A stretch of 40,638 nt of DNA, taken from Rhodoferax sp. (lineage in GTDB: Bacteria > Pseudomonadota > Gammaproteobacteria > Burkholderiales > Burkholderiaceae_C). The notes under the pieces are model-generated. The model was given only the letters and a program-made list of their open reading frames with translations, ran no database searches and had not been told where the DNA came from. Numbering within the stretch: the stretch's first letter is position 1; every line of letters begins with the position of its first letter. Location of the stretch: assembly GCA_011391545.1 (NCBI GenBank), contig JAABQI010000318.1:1-40638 (forward strand), written 5' to 3'. Positions 9,872-19,466 of the stretch are shown in pieces. The position numbers and the translations under genes are program-made.

Positions 9872-10927
9872 ATGAGTTCAGCGCAGCGCGCTCCCCAACA
9901 CTTTGCCGTCATCGGCGCCGGCATGGCCGGCATCAGCTGTGCCCGCACCCTGGTGCAAGCCGGTCACCAGGTGACCATTTTCGAGAAAAGCCGCGGAACC
10001 AGCGGGCGCATGGCCACCCGCGGCAGCGCCTTTGGCTCGTTCGACCACGGGGTTCAGTACTTCACTGCCCGGGAGCCACGCTTTTTGCAGGCACTTGAAA
10101 CCACGCCAAAATTGTGCAAGCGCTGGAGCGCCAACAGCGTGCAGGTGCTTGACGAACTCGGTCATGTGACGGCGCCCGGCTTGCCCGGCCATGACTCCCA
10201 CTGGGTGGCGGTGCCGGGCATGAAGTCACTGGTAGGCGGCTGGGCCGAGCCGCTGCTGGCGGGCGGGCGCATCGAGCTGCAAACCCGCGTGGTGCGCATC
10301 GAACCTGATGCCGTCAAGCCCAAACAATGGCAATTGCGCACTGAAAGCCTTGACGGCACGCAGCATGTGTTCTCGGGTTTTGACGGCGTTTTGCTCGCCA
10401 TCCCCTGTGCCCAGGCACACAAGCTGCTGGAAACGTCAGAGCAATCCAAGCCGTGGCTCAAGCAGCTTGAGCAGGTCAAGGTGGCGCCCTGCTGGACGCT
10501 GATGCTCGCTTTCCCGCAAGCCATGCAGCCCGGCCTGTCGACCCTGGGGCCGCAATGGAACGCGGCGCGCAGCACGCACCACCGCATTGCCTGGCTGGCG
10601 CGCGAATCGAGCAAGCCCGGGCGTGAACCGATCGAGCGCTGGACCGTGCAGGCCAGCGCCGCCTGGTCGCAAGAACACATTCACGACGACGCGCCCCGTG
10701 TCGAGGCCAAACTGCTAAAGGCGTTTAGCGAGGTGACCGGCATCCGCGCCGAGCCCGCCCACGTGGACAGCCAGCGCTGGCTGTACGCCAAAACCGTCAA
10801 GCCCCTGGGCAAAAGCCACCTGTGGGATGCCAAAAAAGGGCTGGGCGTGTGTGGTGACTGGTGTCTGGGCCACCGTGTGGAGGACGCGTTTGTGTCAGGG
10901 CTGGAACTGGCGCTGGCGGTGGTGTAA
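9872..10927 (+). CDS. FAD/NAD(P)-dependent oxidoreductase, renalase/amine-oxidase-like
   Basis: This is a 351-residue soluble flavoprotein. The N-terminal dinucleotide fold FAVIGAGMAGISCARTL and the following FEKSRGTSGRMATR (residues about 40-53) are the FAD-binding pattern of the renalase/amine-oxidase group. FDHGVQYFTAR follows, and a C-terminal GVCGDWCLGHRVEDAFVSG closes the FAD site. The ATG at 9872 is chosen over the one at 9845 because GGAG lies 6 bases before it. Many Proteobacteria have this protein, but the substrate is not established. A dispersed repeat begins 11 bases after its stop. Confidence 0.88.
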   Translation: MSSAQRAPQHFAVIGAGMAGISCARTLVQAGHQVTIFEKSRGTSGRMATRGSAFGSFDHGVQYFTAREPRFLQALETTPKLCKRWSANSVQVLDELGHVTAPGLPGHDSHWVAVPGMKSLVGGWAEPLLAGGRIELQTRVVRIEPDAVKPKQWQLRTESLDGTQHVFSGFDGVLLAIPCAQAHKLLETSEQSKPWLKQLEQVKVAPCWTLMLAFPQAMQPGLSTLGPQWNAARSTHHRIAWLARESSKPGREPIERWTVQASAAWSQEHIHDDAPRVEAKLLKAFSEVTGIRAEPAHVDSQRWLYAKTVKPLGKSHLWDAKKGLGVCGDWCLGHRVEDAFVSGLELALAVV

Positions 10928-10937
10928 TTTACGATTT

Positions 10938-11007
10938 GTCATCGCGAGGAGCGCAGCGACGCGGCGATCCAGACCTGCATGGATTGCCACGCTTCGCTCG
11001 CAATGAC
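10938..11007. repeat. Dispersed palindromic repeat, copy 2 (overlaps gluQ start)
   Basis: This is a 70-base imperfect inverted repeat, starting GTCATCGCGAGGAGCG and ending GCTTCGCTCGCAATGAC. The arm carrying GAGGAGCGCAGCGACG is on the left here and on the right in copy 1, so the two copies are in opposite orientation. Its final ATG (11003) is the apparent start codon of gluQ. Confidence 0.87.
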
Positions 11008-11896
11008 GTTGAATACCGCGTCACACTACATCGGCCGCTTTGCGCCGTCGCCCACCGGGCCGTTGCATTCGGGTTCCCTGGTGGCGGCGCTGGCCAGTTG
11101 GCTCGACGCGCGCGCCCATGGTGGCCAATGGCTGGTGCGCATCGAGGATGTGGACCGCACGCGCTGCCTGCCCGGCATGGACCAGATCATCCTGCGGCAA
11201 TTGGCCGCCTTCGGCCTGCACAGCGACCAGCCGCCGCTGTACCAGTCCCGCCGCCCGGCGCTTCACCAGAGGGCGCTCGACCAGTTGATTGCCAGCGGCC
11301 ATGCCTACCCCTGCGGCTGCTCACGTCGCGACATTGAACTGACCCTGCAGCGCAGCGGCCAGGTCAAGACTCGCCACGGCGAGCTGATTTACCCCGGCAC
11401 CTGTCGTGCTGGCTTGCAGGGCAAGTCCGCGCGCGCCTGGCGTTTCCGAACCGGTGACCAGTCCCTCGTCCGTTGGCAAGACCGCCGTCTGGGGGCGCAG
11501 GCGCAAGACGTCAGCGCCGCGGTGGGCGACTTCATCCTGAAGCGTGCCGACGGCTGCTTTGCCTACCAATTGGCCGTGGTGGTGGACGACGCCGACCAAG
11601 GCATCACCGACGTGGTGCGCGGCGAGGACCTGGCTGACAACACCGCACGCCAGATCCTGCTGCAACGCGCCCTGGGGCTGCCCATGCCGCGCTACCTGCA
11701 CACGCCGCTGGTGCTGGGCGACAACGGCGAAAAACTCAGCAAACAAAATGGCGCCCTGGCCTTGGACACCCGCCAGCCGCTGGCCGCGCTGAACCAAGCC
11801 GCAGCGGTGCTGGGACTGGCACCGCAACATGCGGCTGCTGACGCCCTGGCCCACTGGGTGGCGCAATGGAAGTGTCTCTACAATCGCGCCCCGTGA
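11003..11896 (+). CDS. gluQ: Glutamyl-Q tRNA(Asp) synthetase
   Basis: This truncated glutamyl-tRNA-synthetase paralogue attaches glutamate to the queuosine base of tRNA-Asp instead of to the tRNA 3' end. The 297-residue product has the class I motifs: [15 protein letters not shown] (HIGH region) near the N-terminus, RIEDVDRTR, and KLSKQN for KMSKS. Cysteines in [11 protein letters not shown] and YPGTCR form the zinc site. No anticodon-binding domain is present, as expected. The start is unusual: ATG 11003 lies in the tail of a dispersed repeat with no Shine-Dalgarno. TTG 11009 is the only alternative before the conserved core, and an in-frame ATG at 10979 would be wholly repeat-derived. It overlaps trmB at its 3' end. 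Confidence 0.93.
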   Translation: MTLNTASHYIGRFAPSPTGPLHSGSLVAALASWLDARAHGGQWLVRIEDVDRTRCLPGMDQIILRQLAAFGLHSDQPPLYQSRRPALHQRALDQLIASGHAYPCGCSRRDIELTLQRSGQVKTRHGELIYPGTCRAGLQGKSARAWRFRTGDQSLVRWQDRRLGAQAQDVSAAVGDFILKRADGCFAYQLAVVVDDADQGITDVVRGEDLADNTARQILLQRALGLPMPRYLHTPLVLGDNGEKLSKQNGALALDTRQPLAALNQAAAVLGLAPQHAAADALAHWVAQWKCLYNRAP

Positions 11897-12699
11897 ACGA
11901 CACCCAAAAAACTCCCCCACAAGCGCCCGAACCGGCCCGAGCAGCGCGCATTCGTCCGCAGTCGCTCGCCGATGTGGCCTATCCCAAAACCATCAAGAGT
12001 TTCGTGCGCCGGGCCGGCCGCGTCACCAGCGGCCAGAGCAAGGCGTTTGACGAACTGGGCGCACGCTTTTTGCTGCCCTACCAAGCCAGTGCGCTTGATT
12101 TTTCAGCGGCTTTCGCAGACGCGGCAGACCCCGACGATCACGATGACACCCCCCCCAGACCCACGGTGCTGGAAATCGGTTTTGGCATGGGCGAGGCCAC
12201 GGCGCACATTGCCGCGGCACTGCCACAGACCAACTTCTTGTGCTGCGAGGTGCACGAGCCCGGCGTGGGCGCGCTGCTCAAGCGCATTGGCGAGCAGAAC
12301 CTGCGCAACATCCGCATCTGCGCGCATGACGCCGTCGAGGTCATCGACCACATGCTGCCAGAGCAAAGCCTGGACGGCGCGCACATTTTTTTCCCCGACC
12401 CCTGGCACAAAAAAAAACACAACAAGCGTCGCCTGATCCAGCCGCCGCTGATCGCCAAACTGGCGGCCCGCCTCAGGGTGGGCGGCTACCTGCACTGCGC
12501 CACCGACTGGCAGCCCTATGCCGAACAGATGCTGGACGTGTTGAGTGCCGAGCCGCTGCTGAAAAACACTGCGCTGGCCCAACACCCCGAGCTGCTGGGC
12601 TATGCCCCCAAGCCGCATTACCGGCCGCTGACCAAGTTTGAAAACCGCGGCCTCAAACTGGGCCATGGCGTGTGGGACCTGGTGTTTGAGCGCGTTTAG
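11866..12699 (+). CDS. trmB: tRNA (guanine-N7-)-methyltransferase
   Basis: This SAM-dependent enzyme forms m7G46 in the variable loop of tRNA. The SAM loop [12 protein letters not shown] is followed by the catalytic [16 protein letters not shown] region and [13 protein letters not shown]. From ATG 11866 the product is 277 residues. GTG 11893 is a plausible alternative, giving 268 residues and a GTGA overlap with the gluQ stop; the conserved core is the same. The first 90 residues are proline- and charge-rich, and a C8 run (12149-12156) and an A9 run (12409-12417) lie within the gene. The A9 run encodes part of the catalytic lysine stretch. Confidence 0.93.
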   Translation: MEVSLQSRPVNDTQKTPPQAPEPARAARIRPQSLADVAYPKTIKSFVRRAGRVTSGQSKAFDELGARFLLPYQASALDFSAAFADAADPDDHDDTPPRPTVLEIGFGMGEATAHIAAALPQTNFLCCEVHEPGVGALLKRIGEQNLRNIRICAHDAVEVIDHMLPEQSLDGAHIFFPDPWHKKKHNKRRLIQPPLIAKLAARLRVGGYLHCATDWQPYAEQMLDVLSAEPLLKNTALAQHPELLGYAPKPHYRPLTKFENRGLKLGHGVWDLVFERV

Positions 12700-13606
12700 A
12701 CCGCCCACACGCCAGGGCATTGGCCCGAGTTGTGTGGGCCTGCCCGCCGGTCCGTGGCCGACTTTGCTCGACTTTTTGACCGCGCGCTTCCCCAACATCA
12801 CGCCCCAGACCTGGCTGGCGCGCATGGCGCGCGGCGACGTCATCGACGAACAGGGCGAACCCATCGTGCCGCAGCGCGCCACCCAAGCGCCCTACGCCGC
12901 GCACCAGCGCCTGTACTACTACCGGGAGGTAGTTGACGAGCCGTCCATCCCGTTTGAAGAGGTGGTGCTGTATGAGGACGCGCACCTGCTGGTCGTCGAC
13001 AAGCCGCATTTTTTGCCCGTGGTGCCCTCGGGCGGCTACCTGCGCGAAACCGTTCTGGTGCGGCTCAAACACAAACGGGGCCTGGATAACCTGGTGCCGA
13101 TTCATCGCATCGACCGCGACACCGCCGGGCTGGTGCTGTTCTCCAAACAACCCGCCAGCCGCGCGGCCTACTGCGCGCTGTTCAGCCAGCATCAGGTGCG
13201 CAAAACCTACGAGGCGATTGCACCATGGCGGTCTGACCTGACCTGGCCGCACACGCGCACCAGCCGCATCCGCGAAGCTGGCCACTTCATGATGCAGCAC
13301 GAGGTGCCGGGCCAGCCCAATGCCATCACGCACATCGATGTGCTGGAGGTGCGCGGCGCACTGGCGCGCTACCAGCTCAAACCGGTCACTGGCCAGCGCC
13401 ACCAGTTGCGCGTGCATATGCTGGGCCTGGGCCTGCCGATTCTGAACGACGGCCTCTACCCCGACCTCACGCCCGAAGGTCAGGTGGACCATGCCAGGCC
13501 GTTGCAACTACTGGCCAAGCGGCTTGACTTCATCGATCCGATCTGTGGCGAGCCCAGGCAGTTCGACAGCGAACGGATGCTGGATGGATGGGAAACTGCC
13601 ATCTGA
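12686..13606 (+). CDS. RluA-family pseudouridine synthase
   Basis: This gene converts uridine to pseudouridine in rRNA or tRNA; the exact target is not predictable. The catalytic motif [15 protein letters not shown] holds the nucleophilic Asp143, and [16 protein letters not shown] and [11 protein letters not shown] flank it as in the RluA family. The product is about 306 residues from TTG 12686, which gives [11 protein letters not shown] and overlaps the trmB end. GTG 12734 is the next choice. No ATG is suitably placed, because the frame only has one inside trmB at 12638. I favour 12686 because the RPPTR...GPSCV...[10 protein letters not shown] stretch looks conserved in relatives. It forms a run with gluQ and trmB. 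Confidence 0.88.
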   Translation: MSAFRPPTRQGIGPSCVGLPAGPWPTLLDFLTARFPNITPQTWLARMARGDVIDEQGEPIVPQRATQAPYAAHQRLYYYREVVDEPSIPFEEVVLYEDAHLLVVDKPHFLPVVPSGGYLRETVLVRLKHKRGLDNLVPIHRIDRDTAGLVLFSKQPASRAAYCALFSQHQVRKTYEAIAPWRSDLTWPHTRTSRIREAGHFMMQHEVPGQPNAITHIDVLEVRGALARYQLKPVTGQRHQLRVHMLGLGLPILNDGLYPDLTPEGQVDHARPLQLLAKRLDFIDPICGEPRQFDSERMLDGWETAI

Positions 13607-13650
13607 ACAGACCACAGAGCACTCGCACAAAACCCCTGTCCAGGGTTGTG

Positions 13651-13716
13651 GATGGGGCGGATGTCGGGGGCGATTTTAAAAAGCGAAGCGTATGAGCCCC
13701 CGGCGTCTGCCCCGTC
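13651..13716 (+). other. Long 21-bp RNA hairpin upstream of exbB
   Basis: Bases 13651-13671 and 13696-13716 pair along all 21 positions as plus-strand RNA, using four G-U wobbles, with a 24-base loop. The other strand would have four A-C mismatches, so the structure belongs to the plus-strand transcript. No U-tract follows. It lies between the pseudouridine synthase stop and the exbB leader. Confidence 0.7.
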
Positions 13717-13803
13717 CGCGACCCGGGTTTGGCGAAACAGCTCAAAACGAACTTGACCGCTGCGCCATAATTCAGCAGCTTTATTTTTCAGCGGAGTTTC
13801 AAT

Positions 13804-14430
13804 TTGTTTTCCATCCTACAAGCCGCAGGCTGGCCGATCTGGCCTTTGGTGGCCTGCTCGGTGCTGGCCATGGCGCTGATCATCGAGCGCTTCATCAACC
13901 TGCAAACCATCAAGGTGGCCCCTCCCCGGCTGCTCGAAGAAGTTCTGACCGTCACGCGCCTGAGCGTGCCCGGTCCGGATGTGGTGACCAAGCTCGAACA
14001 AAACTCGGCCCTGGGCGAGGTGCTTGCGGCGGGGCTGCGCGCGCTCAACACCAACCCCAAATGCAGCGAAGACGAACTGCGCGCGGGCATGGAAGCCACC
14101 GGCCGCCAGGTGGCGCACCGGCTGGAGCGCTACCTGAGCGCGCTGGCGACCATCGCCTCGGTGGCGCCGCTGATGGGTCTGTTTGGCACAGTGGTGGGCA
14201 TGATCGAGATCTTTGGCTCGCAACCGACTGGCGTCAACATGGGCGGCAACCCGGCACAACTGGCGCACGGCATTTCGGTGGCGCTGTACAACACCGCATT
14301 CGGCTTGATCGTGGCCATTCCGTCGCTGATTTTCTGGCGCTACTTTCGTGCCCGCGTCGACGAGTATCTGCTGACGCTGGAGCTGGCCTCCGAGCACCTG
14401 GCGCGCCATCTCTACACCTTGCGCAAGTAG
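13804..14430 (+). CDS. exbB: ExbB/TolQ-family proton-channel protein
   Basis: This inner-membrane subunit of an ExbB-ExbD (TolQ-TolR-like) motor uses the proton gradient to energise TonB-type or envelope processes. The 208-residue product has three membrane segments: about residues 8-25, then a pair in the second half around ASVAPLMGLFGTVVGMIEIF and AFGLIVAIPSLIFW. These are the MotA/TolQ/ExbB signature. The start is TTG 13804, supported by GGAG 7 bases upstream; no ATG exists at the right place. It is followed 7 bases later by exbD. No tonB or tolA is in the window, so whether it serves TonB is inferred. Confidence 0.92.
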   Translation: MFSILQAAGWPIWPLVACSVLAMALIIERFINLQTIKVAPPRLLEEVLTVTRLSVPGPDVVTKLEQNSALGEVLAAGLRALNTNPKCSEDELRAGMEATGRQVAHRLERYLSALATIASVAPLMGLFGTVVGMIEIFGSQPTGVNMGGNPAQLAHGISVALYNTAFGLIVAIPSLIFWRYFRARVDEYLLTLELASEHLARHLYTLRK

Positions 14431-14437
14431 GCCGGGC

Positions 14438-14869
14438 ATGATGAATTTCCGGGTGCGACCCAAGGAAGAGCCCGAGATCAACCTGATCCCGTTCATTGAC
14501 GTGCTGCTCGTCATCCTGATTTTTCTGATGCTCACCACCACCTACAGCAAGTTCACCGAAATGCAACTCCAACTGCCGGTGGCCGATGCCGATGCGCAGC
14601 GCGACTATGCCCGTGAAGTATTGGTCTCGGTCAGCGCGGAGGGACAGTACAGCGTCAACAAGCAGGTGGTGAACGGCCGCGGCGTGGATGACCTGGCCAG
14701 CGCCTTGCAGGCGGGCGCCAAAGCGGGCCCCGAGTCTGTGGTCATCATCCATGCCGACGCCAACGCCAGGCACCAGGCGGTCATCAGCGTGATGGAAGCC
14801 GCGCGCCGCGCCGGTTTGACGCAGATCACCTTTGCCTCGGTGTCATCCACCCCCGGACGCGCGCCCTGA
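14438..14869 (+). CDS. exbD: ExbD/TolR-family biopolymer transport protein
   Basis: This is the partner of the preceding ExbB-like channel: a 143-residue protein with a short cytoplasmic N-terminus, one membrane helix and a periplasmic domain. The segment EINLIPFIDVLLVILIFLML contains the essential membrane aspartate (FID) that carries protons in this family. The periplasmic part ends in a typical VVIIHADANARHQAVISVM fold. Two adjacent ATGs (14438, 14441) could start it. It ends 3 bases before lpxK, so the motor is co-expressed with lipid A synthesis. Confidence 0.94.
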   Translation: MMNFRVRPKEEPEINLIPFIDVLLVILIFLMLTTTYSKFTEMQLQLPVADADAQRDYAREVLVSVSAEGQYSVNKQVVNGRGVDDLASALQAGAKAGPESVVIIHADANARHQAVISVMEAARRAGLTQITFASVSSTPGRAP

Positions 14870-14872
14870 GCC

Positions 14873-15877
14873 ATGGCTGAGGCCGCTCCTGTGCCCGGCC
14901 GCCGCCTGACCGATGCCTGGCAAGGGCGGGGTTGGATGGCCTGGCTGCTGTGGCCGCTGTCCTTGCTGTACGGGCTGCTGGTGCGCCTGCGCAAGGCGCT
15001 GTACAGCGCGGGCTGGCTGACTTCCGAGCGCCTGCCGGTGCCAGTGATCGTGGTCGGCAACGTGGTGGCGGGCGGCGCCGGCAAAACCCCGGTGGTGATG
15101 GCGCTGGTGCAGCACCTGCGGGCGCGAGGCGTGCCTGTGGGAGTGATCTCGCGCGGCTATGGCCGCCGCAGCCAGGAATGCCTTGAAGTGTTTGCTGACA
15201 GTGCCATCGAAGACGTCGGTGACGAGCCGGCCCTGATCCGGCGCCGCACCTCGGCCCCGGTCTTTGTGGCGCCCAATCGGACGCAGGCCGGACGCGCCCT
15301 GCTGGACCAGCACCCGCGCATCAAGATGATCGTGTGTGACGATGGCCTGCAACATCTGCAACTGCACCGCGATCTGGAGATTGGCGTCTTTGACGACCGG
15401 GGCGTGGGCAACGGTTTTTTGCTGCCTGCCGGCCCGCTGCGGGAACCCTGGCCGCGTCCGCTTGACATGCTGCTGCATACTGGCCGGCAGCCCGCTTTTA
15501 CCGGCGGTTTTCGCGCCAGCCGCCATTTGGCAAGCCACGCCCTGCGCGCCGACGGCAGCCGGGTGGCGCTGGCCGATCTGGTGGCTGGCAAACCTCTGCT
15601 GGCGGTCGCCGCCATTGCCAACCCGGAGGCTTTTTTTGCCATGTTGCGCGCCCGGGGCCTGCCGCTGGCCAGAACGATGGCACTGCCTGATCACGCTGAT
15701 TTCAGTGGCTGGGCCGGCAACGCTGACGGCGCCTGCACTGTGCTGTGCACCGAAAAAGATGCGGTCAAATTGTGGGCCAGGGAGCCTGACGCGCTGGCCG
15801 TGCCACTCGAGTTTGAACCCGAACCCGCTTTCTGGCAGGCCCTGGAGATGCGGCTTGAGCAACTTTTAGCGCATTGA
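14873..15877 (+). CDS. lpxK: Tetraacyldisaccharide 4'-kinase
   Basis: This enzyme phosphorylates the 4' position of the lipid A disaccharide precursor to give lipid IVA, at the cytoplasmic face of the inner membrane. The 334-residue protein has an amphipathic/hydrophobic N-terminus ([20 protein letters not shown]) for membrane association. The P-loop [19 protein letters not shown] follows at about residues 61-80. [26 protein letters not shown] and LPAGPLREP come next, all typical LpxK. It lies between exbD and the Trm112-like/kdsB pair, an order common in Burkholderiales. Confidence 0.96.
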   Translation: MAEAAPVPGRRLTDAWQGRGWMAWLLWPLSLLYGLLVRLRKALYSAGWLTSERLPVPVIVVGNVVAGGAGKTPVVMALVQHLRARGVPVGVISRGYGRRSQECLEVFADSAIEDVGDEPALIRRRTSAPVFVAPNRTQAGRALLDQHPRIKMIVCDDGLQHLQLHRDLEIGVFDDRGVGNGFLLPAGPLREPWPRPLDMLLHTGRQPAFTGGFRASRHLASHALRADGSRVALADLVAGKPLLAVAAIANPEAFFAMLRARGLPLARTMALPDHADFSGWAGNADGACTVLCTEKDAVKLWAREPDALAVPLEFEPEPAFWQALEMRLEQLLAH

Positions 15878-15916
15878 GCCGTCCGAACGCTGCCGCCAGA
15901 ACGCTATCATTGATAC

Positions 15917-16111
15917 ATGGACACACGACTACTTGAATTGCTGGTTTGCCCCGTCACCAAGGGGCCGCTTAACTACAAGCACGACAGCCAGGAGCTGGTA
16001 TCGCTCAGCGCCCGCCTGGCCTACCCGGTGCGCGACGGCATTCCGGTGCTGCTCGAATCCGAGGCCAGGGCCTTGACCGACGCCGAGATCGAGGAAGGGC
16101 GCAAGCCTTGA
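15917..16111 (+). CDS. Trm112/YcaR family protein (UPF0434)
   Basis: This is a 64-residue protein of the Trm112-like family, small proteins often found between lpxK and kdsB. The sequence [16 protein letters not shown] followed by [18 protein letters not shown] is diagnostic. The zinc-knuckle is degenerate: where relatives have CPxC, this one has CPVT, and no other cysteine is present, so zinc binding is unlikely. Role unproven; a helper for methyltransferases is the usual inference from eukaryotic Trm112. Its TGA overlaps the TTG start of kdsB. Confidence 0.92.
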   Translation: MDTRLLELLVCPVTKGPLNYKHDSQELVSLSARLAYPVRDGIPVLLESEARALTDAEIEEGRKP

Positions 16112-16851
16112 CCTTCATCGTCCTGATTCCGGCGCGACTGGCCTCCACGCGCCTGCCCAACAAGCCGCTCGCCGACATTGCCGGTGTGCCGATGGTGGTG
16201 CGGGTGGCGCAACAGGCGCTGCGTTCGGGCGCGCAAAGCGTGGCGGTGGCGGGCGACAGCCCCGAGATCGTGACCGCTTGCCTGGCCTACGGCATCAATG
16301 CGGTGCTGACCCGCGCCGACCACCCCTCTGGCAGCGACCGGCTGGCCGAGGCTTGTGATCTGCTGGCCCTGCCCGATGACGCCATCGTGGTCAATGTGCA
16401 GGGCGACGAGCCGCTGATCGACCCGCAGCTCATCACCGACGTCGCCCACTTGCTGGCCCGGCGCCCCACTGCCGCCATGAGCACGGCGGCCCATGTGCTG
16501 GACGATGTGGCAGATTTTCACAATCCCAATGTGGTCAAGGTGGTGCTCGATGCCCAACACATGGCGCTGTATTTCAGCCGGGCGCCGATTGCCTTTCCGC
16601 GCGATGCGCCCGACCAGTTGCCCAGCCCGGCGCCCTTGCGGCACATCGGCATTTACGCCTACCGGGTCAGCTTTTTGCGCCTGTTTCCCAAGCTGGCGCA
16701 AGCGCCGCTGGAGCGCACCGAATCACTTGAGCAATTGCGCGCCTTGTGGCACGGGCATCGCATTGCCGTGCACATCGCCCAGCACGCGCCCGGCCCTGGC
16801 GTGGACACCCCCGAAGACCTGGAGCGGGTGAGACGTTTGCTGGGCGCCTGA
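16108..16851 (+). CDS. kdsB: 3-deoxy-manno-octulosonate cytidylyltransferase
   Basis: This enzyme activates KDO with CTP to CMP-KDO for transfer to lipid A. The 247-residue product begins [20 protein letters not shown], the nucleotide-binding start of KdsB, with [13 protein letters not shown] and RHIGIYAYR later. The start codon is TTG 16108, overlapping the previous stop as TTGA and preceded by GAGGAAG; no ATG precedes the conserved N-terminus. With lpxK it forms a lipid A/core cluster. Confidence 0.96.
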   Translation: MTFIVLIPARLASTRLPNKPLADIAGVPMVVRVAQQALRSGAQSVAVAGDSPEIVTACLAYGINAVLTRADHPSGSDRLAEACDLLALPDDAIVVNVQGDEPLIDPQLITDVAHLLARRPTAAMSTAAHVLDDVADFHNPNVVKVVLDAQHMALYFSRAPIAFPRDAPDQLPSPAPLRHIGIYAYRVSFLRLFPKLAQAPLERTESLEQLRALWHGHRIAVHIAQHAPGPGVDTPEDLERVRRLLGA

Positions 16852-16913
16852 GGCAGGGTTGCAGAAAATGTGTAAGTCTTGCCAAAGCTCTCGCGTGCTA
16901 TTCTCAAGGCTGA

Positions 16914-17609
<696 letters not shown>

Positions 17610-17619
17610 TCAGTTGGGG

Positions 17620-18651
17620 TCAGAGCACATCGCTGCGCGAGTGGTCTGCCCCACAACAAGCGTCAATCATCAGTGACAGCATCAGGGCCACCCGGGCCTT
17701 GACGGGCGAAAGCCCCTTGCTGTCGGCAAAAACGCTGCCGGCCACCGGCAACACGCGCCCCTCGCCACAGCGACTGGCGCGCAGCACCCGCACTCCGGCC
17801 TGCTTGGCGCGCTGCAGTGCTTCGACCAGTTCAACATGAAGCGTGCCATTCCCGGTGCCGGCCACGATCAGCCCTTGCAGTGGAACCACCCCGGGCAACG
17901 GTTGCAGCAGCGCAGCCACCACAGCAGCGCTGCCACCGGCGTAGTTCATGACAATCTCGACCCGCGGCCATGCCGGGATGGTGGCGATTTTTTCGGATGA
18001 GATTGCCGCTTGGTGGCTCAGCGTGAGCGGCCAGTTTTTGACCTGGCGCAGGCGACCTTCCTCCATAAAACCCAGCGGCCCGGCGTCGCCCGAACTGAAG
18101 GCGTCGGGTCGGTACACATGCACTTTCTGCACAGCCAGGGCACTGTGCACCACGCCGGCACACACCGCCATCACACCGCAGGCGCCGTCGGTGCGAGCCA
18201 GTGCCACCGCATCAAGCAAATTCTGCGGGCCGTCGGGGTTAAGGCTCGAGGCCGGCCGCATGGCGCAGGTCAGCACCACCGGCTTTTGCAACTGCAGCGC
18301 GGCGGGCAGCACGGCATGCAGGAAAAAGGCGGTCTCTTCGAGTGTGTCGGTGCCGTGCGTGATGACGACGCCTGCCACATCGTCTTGCGCCAGGTGCTGC
18401 TGCACGCGCAGCGCCAGCGTCGTCCAGATGGCAAAGCTCATGTCCTTGCTGTCAATTTGCGCCACCTGCTCGCAGACCAGGGCATGACCTGCAAGCACCT
18501 CCGACATGCCTGGCACGCCAGCCATCAATTGGGCCACTCCCACCTGGGCAGCGCGATAGCCAAGGTTGTCGGAGGCATCGGTCGCAGTGCCGGCAATGGT
18601 GCCGCCGGTGCCCAGCACAACAATCGTTTTCAAGTTTTTTTGATTCACCAC
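17620..18651 (-). CDS. Asparaginase
   Basis: This enzyme hydrolyses L-asparagine to aspartate and ammonia. The 343-residue bacterial-type protein has the first active-site signature VVLGTGGTIAGTATDASDNLGY at the N-terminus, with the nucleophilic threonine in GGTIAG. The second motif is VVITHGTDTLEETAFFL. There is no signal peptide, so it should be cytoplasmic, although the sequence resembles the type II enzymes. The start is GTG 18651 or the adjacent GTG 18648; no ATG is available. It is divergent from lexA, and the two LexA boxes lie 18-52 bases upstream of its start, so it could be co-affected by LexA. Confidence 0.92.
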   Translation of the reverse strand: MVNQKNLKTIVVLGTGGTIAGTATDASDNLGYRAAQVGVAQLMAGVPGMSEVLAGHALVCEQVAQIDSKDMSFAIWTTLALRVQQHLAQDDVAGVVITHGTDTLEETAFFLHAVLPAALQLQKPVVLTCAMRPASSLNPDGPQNLLDAVALARTDGACGVMAVCAGVVHSALAVQKVHVYRPDAFSSGDAGPLGFMEEGRLRQVKNWPLTLSHQAAISSEKIATIPAWPRVEIVMNYAGGSAAVVAALLQPLPGVVPLQGLIVAGTGNGTLHVELVEALQRAKQAGVRVLRASRCGEGRVLPVAGSVFADSKGLSPVKARVALMLSLMIDACCGADHSRSDVL

Positions 18652-18668
18652 TTGCAGTCTTTCTAAAA

Positions 18669-18684
18669 CTGGTTAAAAATACAG
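18669..18684. promoter_or_regulatory. LexA-binding box 1 (SOS box) upstream of lexA
   Basis: CTGGTTAAAAATACAG fits the CTG-N10-CAG LexA box, with an AT-rich core and the extra A of ACAG. It lies 51 bases before the lexA ATG and forms a tandem pair with the next box, as in the E. coli lexA control region. Confidence 0.82.
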
Positions 18685-18687
18685 GTA

Positions 18688-18703
18688 CTGGATAAGAACC
18701 CAG
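18688..18703. promoter_or_regulatory. LexA-binding box 2 (SOS box) upstream of lexA
   Basis: CTGGATAAGAACCCAG keeps the CTG-N10-CAG spacing but has a less AT-rich core, so it should bind more weakly. It starts 3 bases after box 1. Confidence 0.68.
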
Positions 18704-18735
18704 TAGTTTGTTTCACCCTCACCCCAGGAGTCGTC

Positions 18736-19413
18736 ATGCTCATCAGACCCAAACTGACTGATCGCCAGCAACAGATCCTCGATCTTATCCAGCGCGCCAT
18801 TGCCAGCACCGGGGCGCCACCCACACGCGCCGAAATTGCCACCGAGCTCGGCTTCAAGTCAGCCAACGCCGCCGAAGAGCATTTGCAGGCGCTGGCCCGA
18901 AAGGGCGCCATCGAGCTGGTCAGCGGCACGTCGCGCGGCATTCGCCTGAAAAGCGACACCTTGCAGGCCATCAACGCATCGCGCAGCAAGTCCCTGGTGC
19001 AGTCGGTTGCAGACTTTGCGGGCCAACTCGCCCTGCCCCTGATCGGGCGCGTGGCGGCCGGTGCACCCATTTTGGCGCAGGAACACATCGACAAAACCTA
19101 TTACGTGGAAGACAGCCTGTTCCAGCGCAAGCCCGACTATCTGCTCAAAGTGCGCGGCATGTCGATGCGCGATGCAGGCATCATGGACGGTGACCTGCTG
19201 GCAGTGCAAAGCACCCGCGAAGCCAAAAACGGCCAGATCGTGGTGGCCCGGCTCGGCGATGAAGTCACCGTCAAGCGCTTCATGCGCCACGACAAGCTGA
19301 TTGAGCTCCATCCCGAGAACCCCGACTACCAGACCATCGTGGTCGAGCCGGGCGAAGCCTTTGAAATCGAGGGCCTGGCGGTCGGCCTGATCCGCAACAC
19401 CATGCTGATGTAG
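18736..19413 (+). CDS. lexA: LexA repressor
   Basis: LexA represses SOS genes and cuts itself when stimulated by RecA filaments. The 225-residue protein has an N-terminal winged helix-turn-helix ([39 protein letters not shown]) and an S24 peptidase domain. The self-cleavage bond is Ala108-Gly109 (VAAGAP), the nucleophile Ser143 (GMSMRD) and the base Lys180 (TVKRF). The 37-residue Ser-Lys spacing equals that of E. coli LexA. A linker of about 25 residues longer than in E. coli precedes the cleavage site. AGGAG precedes ATG 18736. Two LexA boxes upstream indicate autoregulation. Confidence 0.97.
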   Translation: MLIRPKLTDRQQQILDLIQRAIASTGAPPTRAEIATELGFKSANAAEEHLQALARKGAIELVSGTSRGIRLKSDTLQAINASRSKSLVQSVADFAGQLALPLIGRVAAGAPILAQEHIDKTYYVEDSLFQRKPDYLLKVRGMSMRDAGIMDGDLLAVQSTREAKNGQIVVARLGDEVTVKRFMRHDKLIELHPENPDYQTIVVEPGEAFEIEGLAVGLIRNTMLM

Positions 19414-19466
19414 CCTCCTGCAAAACTCGCCATTGCCCACCGTTCCAACCGCCAGAATCAAGCAAA

